Source of the DNA: Flammeovirgaceae bacterium 311
Lineage (GTDB): Bacteria > Bacteroidota > Bacteroidia > Cytophagales > Cyclobacteriaceae
DNA: 64,000 nucleotides
Reading direction: 5' to 3'
Assembly (NCBI GenBank): GCA_000597885.1
Contig: CP004371.1
Coordinates: 2,744,501-2,808,500, forward strand
The position numbers were made by a program, and so were the translations under genes. Of the stretch, positions 42,790 to 51,374 are shown in pieces. Numbering within the stretch: position 1 is the first letter of the stretch; each line of letters opens with the position of its first letter. Under the pieces are notes generated by a model. That model was not told the DNA's origin. It worked only from the letters and a program-made list of their open reading frames with translations, and searched no databases.

Positions 42790-43809
42790 TTATTCACCCC
42801 TTATTTGCATGTGTTCCTGGCTTGCTTTTTGCCTGAAAAGGCTTTTCCAGGTACCTTTCATCAGGTTGTATTTCAGGGTACTAGGCAGAGCCTGCCAAAA
42901 ATATTTATTCACCTGTACGGCAAAGGAAGGCTGCATATAACAGTTAATGGTACAACCCTGGCATTCGGGCAACCTCCCTTCCTGCGCAATAAGCGCCTGC
43001 ACTTCTGCAGAATAGTAAAGTGCCTGGAGTTGCCCATTAATCGGGAACTCCTGCAGCCCCAGGTGATAACAGGGCAGCACCAGCTTATTTTCCGGAGAGA
43101 TCACCACTGTAGTGCTGCCTGCCAGGCAAACCGGTGCTTCAGTATTGTTGCCCCCGTCCTGCCTCAGGCCCACAAAACCATTATTCAGATATACCCCAGT
43201 CTTACGCCCCCAGCGCTTGAGCTTCTGCAGGCTTTCGGCAGAAAGCCCTCCTCCTGTTGCTACCTGCTTGTACTCAAAGATAGGATTTAGAATGAGCACC
43301 AAACCATTCGGCTCACTAAATTTTTCATAAACCTCCCCAATCTGATGCACATTGTTTTCCATCACGGTAAACAGAATATCAGGCCGCTCGCCCAATGCCT
43401 TAGCCACTGCAATGCTTTCTACCACAAAATCGTAACAGGCTACTCCGCGGCTGACATTATGCTCCTCCCGGTGCGGCGAATCAAGGGAAAAGTGCAGCAT
43501 ATCTACCAGGCCCTGCAGCCGCTGGGCCCATTTAGGGTATAGTAAGCCATTGGTGGTAAGGGTGGTGATAAAGCCCATGCTTTTGGCCAGCCGCAGCAAC
43601 TCATCTATCTGACGGTGCAGCAGGGGCTCACCGCCTGTAAAATCTATTACCCGCACACCAAGCTTGCGTAGCTGCCGTAAATTTTGTTCAACCTGCTCGG
43701 GCGTAACATAGGGTGAGGGTCGCTCCCATATATCGCAAAAGCCACAGCTGGCATTGCAGCGGTAGGTTACATAATAATTGCAGAGTACCGGGTGGCGAAC
43801 TAAACGCAT
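42790..43809 (-). CDS. Radical SAM protein with SPASM-like C-terminus
   Basis: The product is 339 residues from the ATG at 43809 (MRLVRHPVLC); an in-frame ATG 25 codons earlier adds a hydrophobic stretch without family resemblance. The radical SAM motif is Cys18-x3-Cys22-x2-Cys25, followed by FTGGEPLLH and LTTNGLLY. The C-terminus has several further cysteines (CLAGSTTVVISPENKLVLPCYH, then CQGCTINCYM) that could bind auxiliary Fe-S clusters, as in SPASM or MoaA-like proteins acting on peptides or cofactors. The substrate is unknown; no precursor peptide gene is seen next to it. The short lipoprotein gene upstream (43901-44311) lies on the same strand. Confidence 0.85.
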   Translation of the reverse strand: MRLVRHPVLCNYYVTYRCNASCGFCDIWERPSPYVTPEQVEQNLRQLRKLGVRVIDFTGGEPLLHRQIDELLRLAKSMGFITTLTTNGLLYPKWAQRLQGLVDMLHFSLDSPHREEHNVSRGVACYDFVVESIAVAKALGERPDILFTVMENNVHQIGEVYEKFSEPNGLVLILNPIFEYKQVATGGGLSAESLQKLKRWGRKTGVYLNNGFVGLRQDGGNNTEAPVCLAGSTTVVISPENKLVLPCYHLGLQEFPINGQLQALYYSAEVQALIAQEGRLPECQGCTINCYMQPSFAVQVNKYFWQALPSTLKYNLMKGTWKSLFRQKASQEHMQIRGE

Positions 43810-43900
43810 GGAGTAAAGGTACAGAAGCCCCTGCAGGAGAAAAAATATTCTATAAAACACAGGGGCAATAAAACAGAGGCGCAATCAATGACTGGCCTCT

Positions 43901-44311
43901 TTATGGCTTGCTTACCAATAAGCCTACCTCAAAATTAAATGGTATTTTAGTATGAGTAACCCGCTCCAGCGTATAACGATAATCGCCGAGCACTACTGTG
44001 TGCAAACCATCAACATCCGGGTTGTTGAGGGTAAGGGTAAGCTGTTCTGATTTGCCATCTGTCTGCACACTCAGGATCACGACAGCCTCACCCCCCTCCT
44101 GCTTACAGGCTTCGCCAGGAGGGCATCGGTCGTCTGTGATGCCCAGAATCTGCATATTCAGCTCATTGTAACGGGCTTTTTCAGGAGGTACCAGCGAAAA
44201 TGATTTATCTAACTCTATTTGATGTACCACATCTGGTATAGGCTCAACCTCTTCTCTACAACCATAAACCACAAAAAGGCACAGCACCAGGAAAGAGAAT
44301 TGGTATTTCAT
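43901..44311 (-). CDS. Small lipoprotein with conserved Cys pair
   Basis: The 136-residue protein has a lipoprotein signal (LFVVYGC, Cys18) and a beta-rich body with CPPGEAC, then KIPFNFEVGLLV at the end. The RCP-x-G-x-x-C pattern between two strands is found in a family of Bacteroidota lipoproteins of unknown function; the two Cys may form a disulfide in the periplasm. It is upstream of and co-directional with the radical SAM gene, 91 nt apart, so they may share a transcript. No catalytic residues are recognisable. Confidence 0.7.
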   Translation of the reverse strand: MKYQFSFLVLCLFVVYGCREEVEPIPDVVHQIELDKSFSLVPPEKARYNELNMQILGITDDRCPPGEACKQEGGEAVVILSVQTDGKSEQLTLTLNNPDVDGLHTVVLGDYRYTLERVTHTKIPFNFEVGLLVSKP

Positions 44312-44500
44312 AAGTGAAAAAAATTATGTTGTGCAGAAAACGCAGTTTCAGGGCAGGCCAAAAATATCTGATCACACACGCCGGTCCTGACGATAGGCAA
44401 TTGTCTTTCTAAAATAGACAGAAATTACAACAATACACAGCTTAGCAGCCGACAAGTTAGATTTGCCCTGTTATCAATACCAATTATTTGCCATTGAGGA

Positions 44501-45133
44501 TTAAACAAGCTGCAGCGCAACTGCCACGAAATGGCAAATACTGCCACCCAGCACAAAGAGGTGCCATACAGCGTGGGCATACCGCATCTTTTCCTGGTGA
44601 TAAAAATAGGTACCTGCTGTATAAAATAATCCTCCGGCTAATAACCATAAAAAGGCCTGAAGCGGCAGGGCATCCAGCAGGGGCTTCATGGCAATCAGCA
44701 CCATCCAGCCCATGGCTATGTAAATAGCGGTAGAAAGTTTTTCGTAACGTCCGGTAAAGAATAGTTTAAAGACCACTCCCAGCAGCGCCAGCCCCCAGAC
44801 AACCCCAAACAGGCTCCAGCCCCAGGGGCCTTTTAAGCTTACCAGCGTAAAGGGGGTGTAGGTACCGGCTATCAGGATAAATATGGCACAGTGATCGAAT
44901 ACTTTTAAACGTGCTTTGGCTACCCCATGCTGTATGGCATGGTAAAGGGTAGAGGCCGTGTACAGCAGCACCAGCGCTGCCACAAATACAGATGCGCTTA
45001 CAATCTGCCATACATCCCCGTAAAGTGCGGCCAGCGTTATCAGTACTGCACCTGCTGTAGCTCCGGCCAGTATGCCAATGCCATGAGTAAGTGCGTTTGC
45101 GATTTCTTCCTTAAGCTGGTGAGTAATATGCAT
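44501..45133 (-). CDS. TrhA/hemolysin III (PAQR) family membrane protein
   Basis: The 210-residue protein has seven helices and the family motifs: EEIANALTHGIGILAGA near the N-terminus, SASVFVAALVLLYTASTLYHA, and KMRYAHAVWHLFVLGGSICHFVAV at the end. The conserved Ser, His and Asp (FDHC) positions of PAQR proteins, which can bind zinc and are proposed to be hydrolases, are visible. In bacteria the family is linked to membrane homeostasis and unsaturated fatty acids. It stands alone and is divergent from the SDR gene. Confidence 0.87.
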   Translation of the reverse strand: MHITHQLKEEIANALTHGIGILAGATAGAVLITLAALYGDVWQIVSASVFVAALVLLYTASTLYHAIQHGVAKARLKVFDHCAIFILIAGTYTPFTLVSLKGPWGWSLFGVVWGLALLGVVFKLFFTGRYEKLSTAIYIAMGWMVLIAMKPLLDALPLQAFLWLLAGGLFYTAGTYFYHQEKMRYAHAVWHLFVLGGSICHFVAVALQLV

Positions 45134-45509
45134 GCTTGTAAGATTCTGTGTTTCAAAGAGGCTGTTAAAAAGGCTGCAATTTAGCGATCCTGAGAAACCA
45201 AAAATATGATCTTAATCATCTGGACTTACCATTACTTCTCAGATGCACCTAACCAAGCAGCGGCGCGTGCCCTTCCACTGTTAACGTTGCAGGCAAGCCG
45301 AATAGTGCCTCCCTTTCTTAACAGCCTAGGCTTTGCGCAGCACCCCGCCTGCTGGAAATTTCAGGGGCTACAGCACGAAACTCCTGTAGCTTCTGTGCTT
45401 CTCTGTTCATTCACAAAGGTTTAACAAATATTTTGTGGTGTTACACAAACCATCGCCTGCCCTGTGTATTTAATTTTATAAATCTTTTTAATTATAAAAT
45501 ATATAAACC
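45134..45509. other. Divergent intergenic region
   Basis: The 376 nt between the TrhA and SDR genes hold no supported gene. Just before the SDR gene the DNA is very AT-rich. It contains TTTGTG-GTGTTA-CACAAA, a 6-bp inverted repeat that could be an operator, near 45430. A 72-codon frame (45206-45424) has no family features. Confidence 0.4.
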
Positions 45510-46397
45510 ATGGACAGACTATTAGGAAAAGTAGCAATAGTGACTGGTGGCGCCACAGGCATTGGTGAAGCCATTTGTAAGAAATTTGCCCGCGAAGGCG
45601 CAAAGATAATGGTAGCTGGCATGCCACAGGATCCTGTGAATGAGGTAGTGCAGGAGATCATAGAGCAGGGCGGCCAGGCTGCCGGTTTTATGGGCGATGT
45701 TGCTGATGCCGATGATGCCATGCGCTGTGTAAGACTGGCCGTAGAACAGTTTGGAAAGTTAGACATCCTGATCAATAATGCAGGTGTTTTCCCCGACATG
45801 AAAGAACTGCAGCAGTATGATATTGAGGTATTTGACAACATGATCCGCAACAACATACGCAGCACCTTTATGATGACACGCATGGCCCTGCCGGAATTAC
45901 ACAAAACCCAGGGCTGTATTGTATCGGCAGGCTCAGAGGCAGGCCAGCTTGGCATTGCCCAAAACACCCCTTATGGTGGCACAAAAGGCTTTATTCATGC
46001 CTTTATGAAAGGCGTAGCCGTAGAGCAGGCACAGCATGGTGTACGGGCCAACTGTGTATGTCCGGGAGCAATCGATACTGCCTGGACTCACAAAGAAGAT
46101 GGCCCCTTCGACAAAGAGGTGGAGAAAATGGTGATCAATGCCACTCCTATGGGCCGCAGGGGCACCCCGGAAGAAATGGCCAACGTATACCTGTTCCTTG
46201 CCTCCGACGAAGCCTCTTTCGTTACAGGTGCCCTTTTCTTTGCCGATGGTGGTATTACAGTAGCCAAAGGCAGTGTTGGGGAAAAAGCGCACGAAAGCAT
46301 GAAAAAAGAACCTGAAGGGCAGCTAAACCTGCGTCATGCCCGGGAAGGTGCCACAGAAATTCGCTGGCCAGGCAATAAAAACCGGGACCGTGTTTAG
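45510..46397 (+). CDS. SDR-family oxidoreductase
   Basis: The 295-residue classical SDR has cofactor motif TGGATGIGEA near the N-terminus, NNAG, Ser in GCIVSAGSEAG, and YGGTKG as the YxxxK catalytic pair. C-terminal features are CPGAIDTAWT and FVTGALFFADGG, then an extra tail of about 40 residues (from about 255) that is Arg/Lys/Glu-rich and not part of the fold. It likely uses NAD(P)+ on an alcohol or ketone. It ends just before a terminator. The start ATG sits after a very AT-rich stretch with no Shine-Dalgarno site. Confidence 0.88.
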   Translation: MDRLLGKVAIVTGGATGIGEAICKKFAREGAKIMVAGMPQDPVNEVVQEIIEQGGQAAGFMGDVADADDAMRCVRLAVEQFGKLDILINNAGVFPDMKELQQYDIEVFDNMIRNNIRSTFMMTRMALPELHKTQGCIVSAGSEAGQLGIAQNTPYGGTKGFIHAFMKGVAVEQAQHGVRANCVCPGAIDTAWTHKEDGPFDKEVEKMVINATPMGRRGTPEEMANVYLFLASDEASFVTGALFFADGGITVAKGSVGEKAHESMKKEPEGQLNLRHAREGATEIRWPGNKNRDRV

Positions 46398-46452
46398 CTG
46401 AAGCTTACTTAATTGACTAGCGAAACAATTGTACCAAGCTTTGAATGCAAAA

Positions 46453-46484
46453 AAAGAGGCTATCTCAAAAGGGACAGCCTCTTT
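46453..46484. terminator. Bidirectional terminator between SDR and sensor kinase
   Basis: AAAGAGGCT (46453-46461) pairs with AGCCTCTTT (46476-46484). TC/GA pairs continue the stem past one A/C mismatch. Confidence 0.75.
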
Positions 46485-46510
46485 CCATATGCTGTAGTTT
46501 TACTCTATGC

Positions 46511-48148
46511 CTAAGCTTTAAGTAAGAGCGGCGGCAGGTTTGGCAAACGAACTGTTACGGTAGTTCCGTAACTCCTTTCCGACTCTACACTAATGGAACC
46601 TTTAAGCCTTGATACGGTCTCTTTAACAATATAAAGCCCCAATCCCGACCCGGGATGCTGGTCAGTGGCACGATAAAACATATTAAATATCTTATCATGA
46701 TGTTTTTGCTCAATGCCAATACCATTATCTTCTACTACAATAGTAGCATGTGTTTGAGTTAATGTAACATGCACCTTTACATAAGCATCTTCTCTGCCAG
46801 ACTTCAAATATTTAAATGCATTCGACACCAGGTTGTTAAGAATGATGCCCAGGCGGTAGTTGTCGGTAAAAAAGGGAGCTTCCTGCTCAACCTCATACTC
46901 ATAGGCCACCTTCTGGATATAGGTAAAGGGAGAAAATACTTCTGCTAAGAGCTCATGGAAATCAATTTTTTCAGACTGCAGCTCCTGGCGGGCATTCCTG
47001 GAGTAGTCCAGAATATCTTTGATGAATTTATCCTGCTTCTCAAGCGTTTTTTTCACCAGCAAAAGCAGCTCTTTTATATTATCAATATCCTGCTCGGCAT
47101 CAATAAGTTCTACCAGGCCCAACAGCGAGGAAATGGGTGCTCTCAGATCATGTGAAACACGATACACAAAATTATCAAGCTCCTGATTTACTTTCATCAG
47201 CTCCGCATTCTGATTTTCAAGCAGCTTTTCGTAACCCTTCTGCTCTGTTATATCCTGCTTTACACCAATAACTTTAAGAGCCTGACCCTTTTTATCACGA
47301 ATCACTTCGCCGGTTGTTCTGATGCAAACCTCGCGGGCCGAGTCCTTTTTGTTGCATCTGTATTCATAGACCAGGCGCTTTTCCCTGCTGTTCAGAATAT
47401 AGGAAAAATATTCATTAAAGTCTTCGCGGTCATCGGAGTGGATACAGGAAAGGACTTCTTCTGTCTGGTATTCACCGGCTATATTTAATCCAAACAGATT
47501 AGCAAAACCTTCGGAGACCTGAATAAGCTTGCTTTTCACATCCAGCTCGAATATACCAATACTGGCAGCGCTTTGGGCACGGGTAAGAGCCAGATGCTGA
47601 CGTTGCATTTCCTCCTGCAGGCTCTCATGCTGCTGCTGGCTTACCTCCAGGTTATGCTTGTTCAGGCGCAGTTCAAGTAGTTTTACAATATACTTTCCCA
47701 GCACCACCAGTCCAAATATCTGCTTATCTGTTAGCTTGCGAGGCTCCTGGTCCAGCACGCATAAAGTACCAAGCTTATAGCCACGGGGGCTCACCAGCGG
47801 CACCCCTGCATAAAATCTCACCCGGGGGCTGGCAGTAACCAGTGGGTTATTTTTAAAGCGTTCGTCCAGCAATGTATCTGGCACCTCCAATATACCATCA
47901 CCCAGTATTGTGTGGGCGCAAAAAGCTATTTCCCTGGAGGTTTCAAAATGCTCCCAGCCAACTTTTGCCTTAAACCACTGGCGGCACTCATCTACAAAAG
48001 TCACCAGGCCTATAGAAGCGTTGCAAATATAAGAAACCAGCTTTACCACATCCTCAAATTCCTGCTCCTGAGGAGTATCCAGAATTGCATATCTTAGCAA
48101 TTCCTGAAGTCTTGCATCTTCTTCATCGAAAGTTACTGTGGCTACCAT
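46511..48148 (-). CDS. GAF-PAS sensor histidine kinase
   Basis: The 545-residue protein has no membrane helix. Order: GAF domain (about 15-165, with LRYAILDTPQEQEFEDVV and RFYAGVPLVSPRGYKLGT), a coiled linker, a PAS domain (about 205-310, ending DITEQKG), a HisKA domain with His333 in RVSHDLRAP, and an ATPase domain (NLVSNAFKYL, DNGIGIEQKHHDKIF, GSGLGLYIVKETV). It is a cytoplasmic sensor. No response-regulator gene is adjacent, so it is an orphan kinase. It shares the GAF opening motif with the kinase at 62669. Confidence 0.9.
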   Translation of the reverse strand: MVATVTFDEEDARLQELLRYAILDTPQEQEFEDVVKLVSYICNASIGLVTFVDECRQWFKAKVGWEHFETSREIAFCAHTILGDGILEVPDTLLDERFKNNPLVTASPRVRFYAGVPLVSPRGYKLGTLCVLDQEPRKLTDKQIFGLVVLGKYIVKLLELRLNKHNLEVSQQQHESLQEEMQRQHLALTRAQSAASIGIFELDVKSKLIQVSEGFANLFGLNIAGEYQTEEVLSCIHSDDREDFNEYFSYILNSREKRLVYEYRCNKKDSAREVCIRTTGEVIRDKKGQALKVIGVKQDITEQKGYEKLLENQNAELMKVNQELDNFVYRVSHDLRAPISSLLGLVELIDAEQDIDNIKELLLLVKKTLEKQDKFIKDILDYSRNARQELQSEKIDFHELLAEVFSPFTYIQKVAYEYEVEQEAPFFTDNYRLGIILNNLVSNAFKYLKSGREDAYVKVHVTLTQTHATIVVEDNGIGIEQKHHDKIFNMFYRATDQHPGSGLGLYIVKETVSRLKGSISVESERSYGTTVTVRLPNLPPLLLKA

Positions 48149-48277
48149 ACTGGTGATTTAACATTAAATATACCATCAGATGAAGCAATCATATATGCTC
48201 ACATCCTCTATATAATAATAGCAAATTCCTTTGATAATTAAGCATTCACCTAATAAATGTTAGATGAGCAACACAAA

Positions 48278-48312
48278 AAAAGCCTGATGCTATTGCCAGG
48301 CACCAGGCTTTT
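48278..48312. terminator. Terminator of the four-helix membrane protein gene
   Basis: AAAAGCCTG (48278-48286) pairs with CAGGCTTTT (48304-48312) across 17 nt that hold a smaller TGCC/GGCA pairing. It lies just downstream (minus strand) of the gene at 48331. Confidence 0.6.
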
Positions 48313-48330
48313 CCAATAAATTATATACTG

Positions 48331-48813
48331 TTATTTTCGGGTCTTTTCTTCGTAGTTGGGCCCCTTGCGTGCATCCCAGTCCTTGAGATGTTTTTTCTTT
48401 CCTTTCAGCATCAGGGGCGTAAATGTTGCGATCAGGATTGCCACAAAATATACTGCCAGTGTAAATGCATAAGCTATTCGGTACTCAATGCCCACCAGCC
48501 ACAAAAAGAGCAGCTCAACTGCATAGCCTACAAATACCAGCCTGAAGCTGTTAAAAAGTGCGCGGGAACGGTTTGGCTTGGCTATCCAGAATGCAATACT
48601 GGCATAAGAAAGAAAGCCCAGCGTCATAAAAATAAAGATCCCGATGCGGGTCATATACTCCTGGTTAAAACCAAGCTCATATGAATCGCTCATGGGCTCC
48701 CCGATTACATATATATATATAAGGTTGCCAATTATTCCCGGGAGCGCTGCAATAACGCCGTAAAGAATAATGAGTGGCCAGGTTATTCGTCTGTCTGCTA
48801 ATGTAGTATCCAT
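48331..48813 (-). CDS. Four-helix membrane protein of unknown function
   Basis: The 160-residue protein has four hydrophobic helices (roughly 13-35, 52-76, 88-110 and 113-137) and a charged, Lys-rich C-terminus (KGKKKHLKDWDARKG). The layout resembles DUF4199-like proteins of Bacteroidota, but I cannot confirm the family by eye. It is a single gene between two hairpins. Start and stop are unambiguous. Confidence 0.6.
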   Translation of the reverse strand: MDTTLADRRITWPLIILYGVIAALPGIIGNLIYIYVIGEPMSDSYELGFNQEYMTRIGIFIFMTLGFLSYASIAFWIAKPNRSRALFNSFRLVFVGYAVELLFLWLVGIEYRIAYAFTLAVYFVAILIATFTPLMLKGKKKHLKDWDARKGPNYEEKTRK

Positions 48814-48974
48814 ATTCTATCAGTTAAAAAATAATGTTTTGGTCTATTACAAATGGCTCTGCCAGCTATAAAGCTGAACAACCATCAATGTCTTATGTAC
48901 TTAAATACTAATTTAGGATTGGCATGGTTTGTCAATTAACGGGAAAATGATGTTAGTAGCCGGTATAAACTTAA

Positions 48975-48997
48975 AAAGCCGGCATTATACCGGCTTT
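48975..48997. terminator. Terminator of accD
   Basis: AAAGCCGG (48975-48982) pairs with CCGGCTTT (48990-48997) around CATTATA, with A- and T-rich flanks. It lies just downstream (minus strand) of accD. Confidence 0.7.
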
Positions 48998-49021
48998 CTT
49001 CTATATGGCCTGCTGCTTTAT

Positions 49022-49861
49022 TTAAGAAAGCATGCCCAGTAATAGGGTAACTTTGCTTTTTAGATTGCGGCGGTCTACGATAAAATCTAGAAAACCATGC
49101 TCCAGTACAAACTCTGAGCTCTGGAAGCCTTTGGGCAGATCTTTGCCAATGGTTTCACGGATTACGCGCGGTCCGGCAAACCCTATAAGTGCTCCCGGCT
49201 CGGCAATATTAAAATCGCCCAACATGGCAAAAGATGCCGTTACACCTCCGGTGGTTGGATCTGTAAGCAGGGAAATATAAGGAATTTTAGCCTCACTGAG
49301 CAGCGCCAGTTTAGCAGAGGTTTTAGCCATTTGCATCAGCGAAAAGCCAGCTTCCATCATGCGTGCACCACCCGAGCGGGAGATCATCATGAACGGAATC
49401 TTATGCTTGATCGAGTAATCAATGGCACGTGCTATTTTCTCTCCCACTACCGATCCCATAGAACCGCCAATGTAGCTGAAGTCCATGCAGGCTATTACCA
49501 GTTCGCGGCCGTTCGATTTACCCACGGCAGAACGTACAGCATCTTTCAAACCTGTTTTTTTCTGCGAAGCTACTATCCGCTGCGGGTAAGGCTTGCTGTC
49601 TATAAAGTTAAGGGGGTCGGCAGAGCTAAGGTCTGCATCCAGTTCGGTGAATTTGTTATCATCAAAAAGTATCTCGAAATACTCCCTGGAGCCAATCCTT
49701 ACGTGGTAGTTCTCGTCTGGCACTACGTAGCAATTGTCTTTCAGCTCCCGCGTATGTACAATTTTACCGCCTGGCGATTTAAACCATAATCCGTCAGGTA
49801 CTTCCTTTTTTGCCTCAGTAGGCGTAAGTATACCTTTGTCCTTTCTCTTAAACCACGTCAT
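49022..49861 (-). CDS. accD: Acetyl-CoA carboxylase carboxyltransferase subunit beta
   Basis: The 279-residue protein matches AccD through the carboxyltransferase domain: [52 protein letters not shown] and [21 protein letters not shown]. AccD usually begins with a Cys4 zinc finger; here the equivalent stretch (about 25-50) has only Cys44, with SPGG and VPDE in place of the two CxxC pairs. The pattern around it ([20 protein letters not shown]) still aligns, so it is the same domain without zinc. It transfers CO2 from biotin to acetyl-CoA with AccA. A promoter is visible at 49884-49914. Confidence 0.93.
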   Translation of the reverse strand: MTWFKRKDKGILTPTEAKKEVPDGLWFKSPGGKIVHTRELKDNCYVVPDENYHVRIGSREYFEILFDDNKFTELDADLSSADPLNFIDSKPYPQRIVASQKKTGLKDAVRSAVGKSNGRELVIACMDFSYIGGSMGSVVGEKIARAIDYSIKHKIPFMMISRSGGARMMEAGFSLMQMAKTSAKLALLSEAKIPYISLLTDPTTGGVTASFAMLGDFNIAEPGALIGFAGPRVIRETIGKDLPKGFQSSEFVLEHGFLDFIVDRRNLKSKVTLLLGMLS

Positions 49862-49883
49862 AAGGTACTCAATGAGTTTACCG

Positions 49884-49914
49884 CAAAATTATGCAATCGT
49901 TACGTCATCAGAAA
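49884..49914 (-). promoter_or_regulatory. Promoter of accD
   Basis: On the minus strand TAATTTTG (49884-49891) is an exact TAnnTTTG. TTTC (49911-49914) lies 19 bp upstream. It sits at the very end of the aldolase gene, so accD can be transcribed on its own. Confidence 0.5.
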
Positions 49915-50944
49915 GGTAAACTTCCTGAATAGCGTTCAAAATTTTAATTCCTTCGTCCATAGGCCGCTGAAAGGCCTTTCTGCCACTGATTAAACCCTGC
50001 CCGCCGGCACGTTTGTTAATAACAGCGGTACGAACGGCCTCTGCCAGATCGCTCTTACCCCCTGAGGCACCCCCGGAATTGATCAGCCCGATGCGCCCCA
50101 TGTAACAGTTAGCCACCTGGTAGCGGCACAAATCAATGGGGTTATCAGAAGAGAGCCTGCTGTACATCTCCGGATGGGTTTTACCAAAGCCAATAGCCGT
50201 AAAACCCCCGTTATTTTCCGGCAGCTTCTGCTTTATAATATCGGCCTGCAGCGTTACCCCCAGGTGGTTGGCCTGGCCGGTGAGATCTGCAGCTACATGA
50301 TAATCAGTACCTTCTTTTTTAAAACTATTATTCCGGGTGTAGCACCATAAAATGGTAGCCATTCCCAACTCGTGGGCACGTTCAAAAGCGGCAGCAATCT
50401 CTACGATCTGGCGGTTACTTTCTTCGGCCCCAAAATATACCGTAGCGCCAATGGCTGCAGCGCCCAGGTTCCAGGCCTCCTCCACAGAGCCAAACATAAT
50501 CTGATCCCACTTATTGGGATAGGTCATCAGCTCATTATGGTTAATCTTTGCCACAAAAGGAATCTTATGCGCCCATTTCCGCGACATAAGCGCCAGGTTG
50601 CCAAAAGTAGTAGCTACCGCATTGCAGCCGCCTTCAACTGCCAGCCTGATGATATTTTCCGGATCAAAATAATCAGGATTAGGCGCAAACGAGGCACCGG
50701 CAGTGTGTTCAATTCCCTGATCTACCGGCAAAATAGATAAATAACCCGTACCAGACAACCGCCCGCTGTTGTAAAGGGTGGCCAGGCTTCTCAGCACCTG
50801 AGGCGAACGGTTTGACTGCCCAAAGATGCGATCAACAAAATCGGGACCCGGTAAATGGAGCCTTTCCTTAAGAATAGCCTGGCTCCGGTGGTGCAAAAGG
50901 GTTTCGGCCTCCTGCCCAAGTAATTGTTCAATGTTAACAGCCAT
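49889..50944 (-). CDS. fbaB: Class I fructose-bisphosphate aldolase (DhnA/FbaB type)
   Basis: The product is 351 residues from ATG 50944 ([10 protein letters not shown]); the frame opens 27 codons earlier without family features. DhnA-type aldolase motifs are [68 protein letters not shown] and [20 protein letters not shown]. It catalyses reversible cleavage of fructose-1,6-bisphosphate by Schiff-base chemistry in glycolysis and gluconeogenesis. It is located upstream of accD on the same strand with 27 nt between stop and start; the accD promoter overlaps its end. Confidence 0.88.
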   Translation of the reverse strand: MAVNIEQLLGQEAETLLHHRSQAILKERLHLPGPDFVDRIFGQSNRSPQVLRSLATLYNSGRLSGTGYLSILPVDQGIEHTAGASFAPNPDYFDPENIIRLAVEGGCNAVATTFGNLALMSRKWAHKIPFVAKINHNELMTYPNKWDQIMFGSVEEAWNLGAAAIGATVYFGAEESNRQIVEIAAAFERAHELGMATILWCYTRNNSFKKEGTDYHVAADLTGQANHLGVTLQADIIKQKLPENNGGFTAIGFGKTHPEMYSRLSSDNPIDLCRYQVANCYMGRIGLINSGGASGGKSDLAEAVRTAVINKRAGGQGLISGRKAFQRPMDEGIKILNAIQEVYLSDDVTIA

Positions 50945-51067
50945 AAAAATAAAGTTTTGGCAAAAAAATATTACACAGGTACGATTCAAGACAATCCGGG
51001 CTGGTCTGCCCCCCTGCAGTATCATACCTTTAGGTGTGTTTAATCAATTTTAAGAAGTTTTATGCAG

Positions 51068-51253
51068 ATGAACAAATTGTACAGACGCCTGATACTGATT
51101 TTAGGATTGGCTGGCACAGTTTTGGCAGGTAATAGTTGTAGCGAAACTGTTTATGTTACCCAACAGCGCCAAACCTTTAATGACTATAAAGCAATGAAGC
51201 ACGATAAGGTGGTTAATAAAACCAGAAGGCCCAAAGTGCGCTCCCATCAATAA
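51068..51253 (+). CDS. Small secreted or lipid-anchored peptide
   Basis: The product is 61 residues from ATG 51068 (MNKLYRRLI); two extra residues are possible from ATG 51062. The N-terminus is a hydrophobic leader ending LAGNSCSE. The Cys (about residue 25) could be a lipoprotein cysteine, but GNSC is not a good lipobox. The mature part is short, basic and rich in Lys, Arg and Gln (KAMKHDKVVNKTRR). No family is recognised. It is divergent from the aldolase and is followed by a strong terminator. Confidence 0.6.
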   Translation: MNKLYRRLILILGLAGTVLAGNSCSETVYVTQQRQTFNDYKAMKHDKVVNKTRRPKVRSHQ

Positions 51254-51285
51254 AGTTTTTTGTTTTACTACTCTTCTGATTGATT

Positions 51286-51316
51286 GAAAAGGCTGCTAAG
51301 TGAAGGCAGCCTTTTC
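51286..51316 (+). terminator. Intrinsic terminator after the small secreted peptide gene
   Basis: GAAAAGGCTGC (51286-51296) pairs perfectly with GCAGCCTTTTC (51306-51316). It overlaps the upstream part of the arginase frame, which supports the later start at 51375 for that gene. Confidence 0.8.
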
Positions 51317-51374
51317 GTATTTACAGCCCCTTTGCCGGCTGGTTCTTTTCGGAAATCGGCGTATCTTCGCCCCT

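Noticed and set aside
45206-45424. 72-codon frame in the TrhA-SDR divergent gap
   Set aside because: No family motif and it would overlap the likely promoter region of the SDR gene.
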